From Dinghuibacter sp035492835 (GTDB lineage Bacteria; Bacteroidota; Bacteroidia; Chitinophagales; Chitinophagaceae): a stretch of 8,256 nt of DNA. Positions 1 to 4,667 of this stretch are shown here, piece by piece. Positions within the stretch are counted from its first letter, which is position 1, and the number at the start of each line of letters is the position of its first letter. The stretch is taken from the NCBI RefSeq assembly GCF_035492835.1, contig NZ_DATJIY010000087.1, forward strand, positions 1-8,256, written 5' to 3'. The notes under the pieces were generated by a model. That model saw only the letters and a list, made by a program, of their open reading frames with translations, ran no database searches and was not told the origin of the DNA. The position numbers were made by a program, and so were the translations under genes.

Positions 1-542
1 TCGAGACCCCGGTTCATGTCCGTGTCTATCGGACCGGTCATCACGGCATGGACGCTGACGCCGTCACCGGCCAGGAAAGCGCGCAGCGACTGGGTCATCG
101 AAAATGCCGCTGCCTTGGAAACCGAATACGAGGCGATAGGCATAAACGGCGCCAGCGCGACCATGGAAAGGTTGTTCACGATGGCGCCGTGGGATTTCTT
201 TAAAAGGGGCAAAAAGGCCTGGGTGACGCGGTGCGGGCCGTATAGGTTGACGGCAAGGTGTTTGTCCAGCATGGCGCTGTCGCTCAGGTCGTCATAGTAA
301 GCGACGCCCGCGTTGTTGATCAGCACATCCAGCGAGCCGATCGTCAAAGCCGCGTCACTGACCTGTGCCGGGTCGGTGATGTCGAGCGCAAGGGATATTA
401 CGCGCTTGTCCGCGAAGGCGACAGGAGCGCGCATACCGGCGTACACCGTCGAAGCCCCCCTCCGCAGCGCTTCGAGTACCAGGGCCCGCCCGATCCCCCG
501 GTTGGCCCCGGTGATGAGCACTACTTTGTCTTTGATTTTCAT
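1..542 (-). CDS. SDR family NAD(P)-dependent oxidoreductase (partial, C-terminus outside window)
   Basis: Short-chain dehydrogenase/reductase, a cytoplasmic Rossmann-fold oxidoreductase using NAD(P)(H). Reading leftward from the ATG at 542-540 gives 180 full codons before the window ends, out of about 240-280 usual for the family. Seen directly: the cofactor loop TGANRGIG at residues 11-18, an NNAG motif after beta-4, a catalytic Ser near residue 126 (in NNLSMVA), and the YSVSK active site with Tyr139 and Lys143. The PG-type motif that normally follows reads TGPIDTDM here. The Asn of the tetrad is probably the one in LAVNLYG. Substrate cannot be told, because the specificity region lies in the missing C-terminus. 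The gene is divergent from a GlxA-type regulator starting at 655, so that regulator may control it. A -7-like box lies 21 nt upstream of the start. Family is certain; exact function is unknown. Confidence 0.95.
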   Translation of the reverse strand, partial: MKIKDKVVLITGANRGIGRALVLEALRRGASTVYAGMRAPVAFADKRVISLALDITDPAQVSDAALTIGSLDVLINNAGVAYYDDLSDSAMLDKHLAVNLYGPHRVTQAFLPLLKKSHGAIVNNLSMVALAPFMPIASYSVSKAAAFSMTQSLRAFLAGDGVSVHAVMTGPIDTDMNRGL

Positions 543-563
543 GACTAATTTAGTTTTATGACC

Positions 564-571
564 CAAAGGTA
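564..571 (-). promoter_or_regulatory. Candidate -7 box for the SDR gene
   Basis: On the minus strand this reads TACCTTTG, a full match to the Bacteroidota -7 consensus TAnnTTTG. It ends 21 nt before the SDR start codon, leaving room for a short leader. No TTTG-type -33 element is visible at the usual spacing, so the call rests on the -7 box alone. Confidence 0.5.
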
Positions 572-584
572 TTGACCAAATCAT

Positions 585-599
585 ACACCGGAGGGGTGT
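585..599. promoter_or_regulatory. Inverted repeat in the SDR/regulator 1 intergenic region
   Basis: ACACC (585-589) and GGTGT (595-599) form a 5-5-5 inverted repeat, just upstream of the predicted SDR promoter. A wider repeat, CCAAATC (576-582) and GATTTGG (622-628), encloses it. Either could be an operator for the divergent pair. Arms this short can arise by chance, so this is only a candidate. Confidence 0.25.
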
Positions 600-605
600 C
601 CATTA

Positions 606-625
606 GACAATATAGCGGGGGGATT
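606..625 (+). promoter_or_regulatory. Conserved upstream motif, copy 1 (candidate regulator site)
   Basis: The sequence GACAATATAGCGGGGGGATT starts 49 nt before the start codon of regulator 1. A 16/20 identical sequence, also starting 49 nt before the start codon, precedes regulator 2 (2675-2694, minus strand). It covers the region where a -33 element would lie, where an AraC-type protein could act. The binding role is inferred from conservation and position only. Confidence 0.45.
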
Positions 626-642
626 TGGACGAAGGAATTTTA

Positions 643-650
643 TAATTTTG
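643..650 (+). promoter_or_regulatory. Candidate -7 box for regulator 1
   Basis: TAATTTTG is a full match to the Bacteroidota -7 consensus TAnnTTTG. It ends 4 nt before the ATG at 655, so transcription would begin at or almost at the start codon. A TTTG at 624-627 could be the -33 element, but the 15-nt gap is shorter than usual. Confidence 0.55.
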
Positions 651-654
651 TGCC

Positions 655-1644
655 ATGAAGCATCTAACCATTATATATCCCGCAGGAAAATCCGACTTCA
701 GCACCATCAGCTGTATCACCGGTGCTTTCGAGATATTCAACTCCGCCAACGCGTACCGCAGGAGGAACGGCAAGGAAGCCCTCTTTACCGTCGAGCTGGC
801 CGGCACGGCCGAGTCCGAGGAGCTGTACGGCGGCATGTTTGCGGTAAAGCCACAAAAGAGCCTTACGGCTATCGCCAAAACGGACCTTATCCTCATTCCC
901 TCTTCGGATCCCGCCCGCAACCAAACGATGATCGCCGAGCAACAGCTCCTCGATTGGATCACCACGCAGTATAAGCGCGGCGCCGAAGTAGCCAGCGTCT
1001 GCTCCGGCGCCTTCCTGCTGGCGTCCACCCACCTGCTCGACGGACGGAATTGCTCCACCCATTGGGCGCACGCCGAAAGGTTCAAGCAGCAGTTCCCTCA
1101 GGTAACGCTAAAAGCCGACCAGTTGATCACCGACGAGAACGGCATCTATACGAATGGCGGCGCCTATTCGTTCCTGAACCTGCTCGTCTACCTGATAGAG
1201 AAATATTATGACCGCCAGACAGCCATCTACTGCGCCAAGACCTTACAGATAGAAATAGACCGGAACAGTCAATCGGACTTTGCCATCTTCACCGGTCAGA
1301 AGCTCCATGGCGACAAAATGGTGGCGGAAGCGCAGCAATACATCGAGAATTCGCTTACTGAAAAGATCTCGGTTGAGGAAATATCGTCCAGATTCGCCAT
1401 CGGCCGGCGCAATTTCGACCGCCGGTTTATCAAGGCTACGGGGAATACCCCGGTGGAGTACGCACAACGCGTCAAGATCGAGTCCGCCAAAAAGGAGCTC
1501 GAGTCCAGCCGTAAAACGATCAACGAGATCATGTATGAAGTCGGCTATGCCGACCCGAAAGCCTTTCGCGAGCTCTTCCGCAAGATCACCGGGATGTCGC
1601 CGCTCGAATACCGCGGCAAGTATAACAAAGAAGCCGCACTATAA
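655..1644 (+). CDS. GlxA-type transcriptional regulator 1 (DJ-1/PfpI-like domain + AraC HTH)
   Basis: Cytoplasmic DNA-binding regulator of 329 aa, typical for the family. The DJ-1/PfpI-like (glutamine-amidotransferase-like) sensing domain spans about residues 3-195. It carries the nucleophile-elbow motif VCSGAF with Cys116 and the family-typical THWAHAERF around His136. The AraC-type domain covers about 222-325: first helix-turn-helix around AIGRRNFDRRF (248-258), then KTINEIMYEVGYADPKAFRELF (287-308) and the usual GMSPLEYR end. In the GlxA family the first domain is generally thought to sense a ligand rather than act as an enzyme. The start at 655 gives a natural domain beginning and has a -7 box 4 nt upstream. 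The gene is divergent from the SDR and convergent with regulator 2, of which it is a paralogue. Ligand unknown; the SDR is the most likely target. Confidence 0.93.
   Translation: MKHLTIIYPAGKSDFSTISCITGAFEIFNSANAYRRRNGKEALFTVELAGTAESEELYGGMFAVKPQKSLTAIAKTDLILIPSSDPARNQTMIAEQQLLDWITTQYKRGAEVASVCSGAFLLASTHLLDGRNCSTHWAHAERFKQQFPQVTLKADQLITDENGIYTNGGAYSFLNLLVYLIEKYYDRQTAIYCAKTLQIEIDRNSQSDFAIFTGQKLHGDKMVAEAQQYIENSLTEKISVEEISSRFAIGRRNFDRRFIKATGNTPVEYAQRVKIESAKKELESSRKTINEIMYEVGYADPKAFRELFRKITGMSPLEYRGKYNKEAAL
1484..1530 (+). repeat. 47-bp perfect inverted repeat, left arm
   Basis: This segment of regulator 1 is identical over 47 bp to the reverse complement of 1791-1837 in regulator 2. With the flanks included, 58 of 60 positions match (1471-1530 against 1791-1850). 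It encodes the part of the AraC domain around AKKELESSRKTINEI. All synonymous positions agree, whereas regulator 3 differs at many of them. This suggests recent gene conversion or strong nucleotide-level constraint. The arms lie 260 nt apart. Confidence 0.9.
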
Positions 1645-1654
1645 CGGGTCGTGG

Positions 1655-1668
1655 GGACGCCGGACGCC
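1655..1668. repeat. Tandem 7-bp duplication between convergent regulators
   Basis: GGACGCC occurs twice in direct succession in the 47-nt gap between the two convergent regulator stop codons. GTGG (1651-1654) and CCAC (1667-1670) flank it and could pair. No T-run follows on either strand, so this is not a recognisable intrinsic terminator. Confidence 0.4.
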
Positions 1669-1691
1669 ACGCGGAGCACCACACGGGAACC

Positions 1692-2645
1692 CTACGCATA
1701 TTTCCGCCGGTAATCCAAGGGCGACAAACCCGTAATCCGCTTAAAAAGCCCGCGGAAGGTATCGGTATCATCGTATCCCAGGGAATACACGATCTCGTTG
1801 ATCGTTTTACGGCTGGACTCGAGCTCCTTTTTGGCGGCCTCGACCTTGACCCTTTGTATGTATTCGACGATCGTATTGCCGGTGCATCCCTTGAACCGTC
1901 TTTCAAGGGTCCGCCGCCCGACGCCGGCCAGCGTACAGACCTGCGATACGTCGATCCTTTCGGTATAGTTCCGCTCGATGAAGAGCTGCGCGGACAGCAC
2001 GCCTTCATCGCCATGCCCTTTCTGGCCCATGAAAATAACGAACGGGTTCTGGCTCTTGCGGTCGATATCGATTTCGAACATCTTGGCGGCCAGAATGGAC
2101 ATGTCCCGTCCAAGGTGCTTTTCAATCAGGTAGAGGAGCAGGTTCAGGAAGGAATAGGCGCCACCGCAAGTATAGATGCCGTTTTCATCGGTGATCAACC
2201 GGTCGTCGACCAACCGGACCCGCGGATACATGGACTGGAATTCCTGCCGGGCCGCCCAGTGGATGGCGCACTGTCGGTCGTCCAGCAGCCCCGTGGAGGC
2301 CAGGAAGAAGGACCCCACGCAACAGCTAACGATCTCCGCGCCCTCATGGTGACGGGAAGAAATCCAGGGTATGAATTTCCGGTTGGCCTCGACCGTTACA
2401 GGGAAAGCCCCGCACGTGATAGGCACGATCACCACATCGGTGCTTGAAATTTCTTCCAATGGCCGCGCAGGGTTGATGCTGTACAACCCATGACCGAACG
2501 AAGTACATCCGGCGACCTCCACGGTATAAAAAGGCGGCTTGCCCTGGTACCGCAGAAAGTCGTTGATCCGGGTAATGACCTGGTAGCTGCTGTCGACGCA
2601 GTTGAGGGCAGCGTCCTCCAAGGCCAGGATCGTAACGTGTTTCAT
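1692..2645 (-). CDS. GlxA-type transcriptional regulator 2 (DJ-1/PfpI-like domain + AraC HTH)
   Basis: Paralogue of regulator 1, 317 aa. The DJ-1/PfpI-like domain spans about residues 3-190 and has the elbow sequence SCCVGSFFLA, so the predicted nucleophile Cys109 is preceded by a second cysteine, Cys108. IHWAARQEF replaces the THWA form, and DENGIYTCGGAYSFLNLLLYLIEK (153-176) matches regulator 1 almost word for word. The AraC domain covers about 212-316, with GVGRRTLERRF, KTINEIVYSLGYDDTDTFRGLF and GLSPLDYRRKY. The start at 2645 begins the protein MKHVTILALE, parallel to MKHLTIIYPA of regulator 1. The only -7-like sequence is TAAATTCA (2650-2657, minus strand), a weak match, also 4 nt before the ATG. 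It is divergent from the VOC gene at 2741, its likely target, and its 3' end faces regulator 1 across 47 nt. Ligand unknown. Confidence 0.93.
   Translation of the reverse strand: MKHVTILALEDAALNCVDSSYQVITRINDFLRYQGKPPFYTVEVAGCTSFGHGLYSINPARPLEEISSTDVVIVPITCGAFPVTVEANRKFIPWISSRHHEGAEIVSCCVGSFFLASTGLLDDRQCAIHWAARQEFQSMYPRVRLVDDRLITDENGIYTCGGAYSFLNLLLYLIEKHLGRDMSILAAKMFEIDIDRKSQNPFVIFMGQKGHGDEGVLSAQLFIERNYTERIDVSQVCTLAGVGRRTLERRFKGCTGNTIVEYIQRVKVEAAKKELESSRKTINEIVYSLGYDDTDTFRGLFKRITGLSPLDYRRKYA
1791..1837 (-). repeat. 47-bp perfect inverted repeat, right arm
   Basis: Partner of 1484-1530, here coding for the same stretch of the AraC domain in regulator 2. Because the two genes converge, read-through transcripts from either side would carry complementary 47-nt segments. 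The arms could also recombine and invert the DNA between them, swapping the regulator C-termini. Confidence 0.9.
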
Positions 2646-2674
2646 AGCCTGAATTTAGCGGATTTGCCAGACGC

Positions 2675-2694
2675 AATCGCCTGGCCATATTGTC
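2675..2694 (-). promoter_or_regulatory. Conserved upstream motif, copy 2 (candidate regulator site)
   Basis: On the minus strand this reads GACAATATGGCCAGGCGATT, matching 606-625 at 16 of 20 positions and starting the same 49 nt before the start codon of regulator 2. Regulator 3 has only related sequences: GACATTCGCAGGGGG at 4623-4637 and GCGACAAAATG at 4643-4653. Function as a binding site is inferred. Confidence 0.45.
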
Positions 2695-2715
2695 GCGATA
2701 CCCGGTCTCCGACAA
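2690..2715. promoter_or_regulatory. Inverted repeat TTGTCG-N14-CGACAA between regulator 2 and VOC gene
   Basis: Two 6-bp half-sites at 2690-2695 and 2710-2715 start 20 bp apart, about two helical turns. The left arm overlaps the beginning of the conserved motif of regulator 2. The right arm lies 13 nt before the -7 box of the VOC gene. The geometry would suit a dimer acting on both divergent promoters. Short arms make this tentative. Confidence 0.35.
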
Positions 2716-2728
2716 CGGAAAACCATCA

Positions 2729-2736
2729 TAGTTTTG
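2729..2736 (+). promoter_or_regulatory. Candidate -7 box for the single-domain VOC gene
   Basis: TAGTTTTG fully matches the TAnnTTTG consensus and ends 4 nt before the ATG at 2741, the same spacing as for regulator 1. It supports 2741 as the start and suggests a leaderless or nearly leaderless transcript. No good -33 TTTG is seen at 17-21 nt upstream. Confidence 0.55.
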
Positions 2737-2740
2737 GTCC

Positions 2741-3073
2741 ATGACAAACATCGACATCATCATCCTCCCGGTCACCGACCAGCCCCAAGCACGGCAATTT
2801 TACCTGCAGCTGGGTTTTGATATCATCGCCGAGGCGCCCGCCGATCAGGGTCAAACCTGGTTACAAATGGCGCTCCCCGGCCAGCCGGTAACCATCGCCC
2901 TGATGAAGTTCCACGGGATCATCATCGAGACGGCGGACATCGAAATGGAAGTGCGACAGCTGCGCCAAAAAGGCATCGACGTCGGCGACATCGACGACCA
3001 GCCCTGGGGACGCTTTGCCTGGTTCAAGGACCCCGCCGGTAACGGGCTGTGCCTTCGCCAAAAGGCGCGCTAA
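2741..3073 (+). CDS. VOC superfamily protein (glyoxalase/bleomycin-resistance fold)
   Basis: Small cytoplasmic protein of 110 aa, the usual size for one VOC domain made of two beta-alpha-beta-beta-beta modules. Visible: IIILPVTDQPQARQFYLQLGFDIIAE at the N-terminus (strand, helix, LGF turn), then FHGIIIETADIEMEVRQLRQKGIDV, and the C-terminal WFKDPAGNGLCLRQ. That last segment is the family's DPxGN signature near the end of the second module. Two positions that often bind metal are not conserved: the first strand has Ile where His is common, and GNGLCL has no acidic residue where Glu is common. It may therefore bind ligand without metal, or act as a sequestering protein rather than an enzyme. 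It is divergent from regulator 2, and its TAA stop overlaps the TAG stop of the converging hydrolase by 4 bp in total. Specific function unknown. Confidence 0.88.
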   Translation: MTNIDIIILPVTDQPQARQFYLQLGFDIIAEAPADQGQTWLQMALPGQPVTIALMKFHGIIIETADIEMEVRQLRQKGIDVGDIDDQPWGRFAWFKDPAGNGLCLRQKAR

Positions 3074-3705
3074 GACATTATCTTCCCGACCCAATCCTCC
3101 GTCGCGCGGACGAGCAGCGCGATCACGTCGGTCTTCCCCGCCTTGAACGCATGATCCGCCCCCTCGATCCTGACCAGCGTAGCCAGCGGCAGCGATGCGC
3201 AAACGGAAGAAATCAAATCCCACGTGGCGAGCTCGTCCCTGGTGCCCTGCAAGAACAGCATCGGTACGCGAACGTCACGCAGATGCGTCGCCCGCTCGAC
3301 CGACGGCTTCCCCGCGGGGTGCAACGGGAACCCGTAGAATACGATCCCGCGCACCTCCGGCCGGCTATTCAACGCCAGGTATTGCGACGTCATCCGCCCC
3401 CCAAAAGACTTTCCCGCGGCAAAGAGCGGCAGGCCAGGGTAGGAGGCCAAAGCATGATCGATGGCCGCCGCAATGGTGGCATGCGCCACCGCCGGCGTGT
3501 CGGCCCGCGCTTTGCCGTGCTCTTTGAAGGGGAAGTTGAACCGGAGCGTGCCAATGCCGGCATCAGCCAAAGCAGAAGCCAGCGCCACCATGAACGAATG
3601 GTTCATGCCGGCGCCGGCCCCATGCGCCAGCGTAAAAATGCAACTAGCATCAGCAGGAACGAGAAACTCGGTCGAGACCGATCCGATGGCGTCAGACACT
3701 ATCAT
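3070..3705 (-). CDS. Alpha/beta hydrolase, dienelactone-hydrolase/KANL3-Tex30-like
   Basis: Soluble serine hydrolase fold of 211 aa. Domain order: FTLAHGAGAGMNH (25-36) forms the oxyanion-side HG loop; RFNFPFKEHG (55-64) follows the next strand; GKSFGG (98-103) is the nucleophile elbow with Ser100; LQGTRDELA (152-160) gives the acid Asp157; and GADHAFK (182-188) gives His185. The catalytic triad is thus complete. The pattern fits the small-hydrolase family that includes bacterial KANL3/Tex30-like proteins; the natural substrate is not known. The chosen start is the ATG at 3705-3703, which overlaps the TGA of the upstream VOC gene (ATGA, 4 bp), a classic sign of translational coupling. An in-frame ATG at 3729 would add 8 residues inside the upstream gene and is less likely. 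Last gene of the three-gene operon beginning at 4576. Confidence 0.9.
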   Translation of the reverse strand: MIVSDAIGSVSTEFLVPADASCIFTLAHGAGAGMNHSFMVALASALADAGIGTLRFNFPFKEHGKARADTPAVAHATIAAAIDHALASYPGLPLFAAGKSFGGRMTSQYLALNSRPEVRGIVFYGFPLHPAGKPSVERATHLRDVRVPMLFLQGTRDELATWDLISSVCASLPLATLVRIEGADHAFKAGKTDVIALLVRATEDWVGKIMS

Positions 3706-4133
3706 TTCCCCATCGTATTCACCATCCACTGTACCCCATACTTATCCGTACACGACCCGAAATAGGCCCCCCAGAACATATCCGCCAGCGGCATCGACAC
3801 CGCGCCGCCCGCGGAGAGCGCCGCAAACATCCGGTCGGCCTCCGCCCGCGTATCGGGTTCGAGGTTGATGTGGGAATTGTTCCCGAAATTCAGCTGGAAG
3901 CCCATGGAAGACGGGGCATCCGTGCCCATGAGGACGTGGCCGCCCAATATCTCCAGCGAGATGTGGACGAGGAGGTTTTTGTCGGCGTCGGCTATGGGCG
4001 GCATGCCGGGCGCGGCGGGCATTTCCCCGAAGCGCATGATACCGGTGAGCTCGCCGCCGAAAACGGTCTGGTAGAATTTGAACGCCTCTTCGGTCTCGCG
4101 GGCGAAATTCAGATAGGTTGAAACACGTGCCAT
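3702..4133 (-). CDS. PhnB-like VOC family protein, copy 2
   Basis: 143-aa protein of the PhnB-like branch of the VOC fold (COG2764 type), paralogous to the product of the upstream gene at 4151-4576. It begins with STYLNFARETEEAFKFYQTVFGGEL (5-29), the typical first strand and helix with the FGGE turn. The middle contains LLVHISLEILGGHVLMGTD, and the protein ends with the branch hallmark FWGAYFGSCTDKYGVQWMVN (120-139). His56 in LLVHISL is the position expected to contact a metal or ligand; the activity of most family members is unproven. It follows the upstream copy after 17 nt and overlaps the hydrolase start by 4 bp, so it is the middle gene of an operon. No separate -7 box is visible in the 17-nt gap. 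The name PhnB does not imply a role in phosphonate use. Confidence 0.9.
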   Translation of the reverse strand: MARVSTYLNFARETEEAFKFYQTVFGGELTGIMRFGEMPAAPGMPPIADADKNLLVHISLEILGGHVLMGTDAPSSMGFQLNFGNNSHINLEPDTRAEADRMFAALSAGGAVSMPLADMFWGAYFGSCTDKYGVQWMVNTMGK

Positions 4134-4150
4134 ATTACTTGGAATTTAGG

Positions 4151-4576
4151 TCATGACGATAAATCATAGTTCAGCATCCACTGCACCCCGTAGCGGTCCC
4201 GGCACATACCGGCGTAGGCGCCCCAAAAGGTCCGGTTGAGCGGCATTTCGATTTTGCCCCCGGCCGACAACCCCTTGAACAGGCGGTTGGTCTCTTCCTC
4301 GCTTTCCGTCGCCAGGTTGATATAATAATTGTTACCGGTGACCAGGTCCTGTCCCATCGACTCCAGCGCGTCCGTGGCCATGAGCGTGTGCCCGTTACCG
4401 AGAGGCAGCGCGGCGTGCATGATCATGTTCTGCTCCGCCTTCGGCATCTTCTCGTGACCGGGGCTGTCGCTGAAGCGCGCAAAGGCCGTGAACTCGCCGC
4501 CAAAAACGGACTTGTAGAAATTCATCGCCTCTTCGGTGGTGCCGGGGAAATTCAGATAAGGATTGACGTTTAACAT
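4151..4576 (-). CDS. PhnB-like VOC family protein, copy 1
   Basis: 141-aa PhnB-like VOC protein and first gene of the operon with a second PhnB-like copy and an alpha/beta hydrolase. Start at 4576 (MLNVNPYLNFPGTTEEAMNF): the frame is open for 47 codons further upstream, but those run through the promoter and into regulator 3, and a TATCTTTG box lies just before 4576. Motifs: YLNFPGTTEEAMNFYKSVFGGEF at the N-terminus, MIMHAALPLGNGHTLMATD in the middle with a His in MHAAL, and RTFWGAYAGMCRDRYGVQWMLNY near the C-terminus. The tandem copies are clearly homologous but well diverged, so the duplication is old, and they might form a heterodimer. The gene is divergent from regulator 3, which is its most likely controller. 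Substrate unknown. Confidence 0.92.
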   Translation of the reverse strand: MLNVNPYLNFPGTTEEAMNFYKSVFGGEFTAFARFSDSPGHEKMPKAEQNMIMHAALPLGNGHTLMATDALESMGQDLVTGNNYYINLATESEEETNRLFKGLSAGGKIEMPLNRTFWGAYAGMCRDRYGVQWMLNYDLSS

Positions 4577-4580
4577 GGGA

Positions 4581-4588
4581 CAAAGATA
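4581..4588 (-). promoter_or_regulatory. Candidate -7 box for the VOC-VOC-hydrolase operon
   Basis: On the minus strand this reads TATCTTTG, a full match to TAnnTTTG, ending 4 nt before the ATG at 4576. It fixes that start and implies a very short or absent leader for the operon mRNA. Confidence 0.6.
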
Positions 4589-4593
4589 CCTCC

Positions 4594-4615
4594 GGGACAC
4601 ACTACCGGTGGTCCC
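4594..4615. promoter_or_regulatory. Inverted repeat upstream of the VOC operon
   Basis: GGGAC (4594-4598) and GTCCC (4611-4615) are inverted across 12 nt, with the 6-bp palindrome ACCGGT (4604-4609) between them. The element sits just upstream of the operon's -7 box, where a repressor or activator could bind. It differs from the conserved motif seen before regulators 1 and 2. Candidate operator only. Confidence 0.3.
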
Positions 4616-4667
4616 AAAAACCGACATTCGCAGGGGGTGTTTGCGACAAAATGTTGTACTTTCAACT

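Noticed and set aside
1645..1691. Intrinsic terminator between the convergent regulators
   Set aside because: Only a weak 4-bp stem around a tandem repeat is present, with no T-run on either strand.
1854..2447. Plus-strand open frame (197 codons) inside regulator 2
   Set aside because: It is antisense to a clear GlxA-type regulator and shows no domain pattern or promoter.
3049..3765. Plus-strand open frame (238 codons) across the hydrolase
   Set aside because: Its arginine-rich product has no recognisable motif, whereas the opposite strand encodes a hydrolase with a complete catalytic triad.
4563..4667. N-terminal extension of regulator 3 to an ATG at 4563
   Set aside because: The extra 35 residues do not align with the paralogues and would overlap the start of the divergent VOC gene and its promoter.
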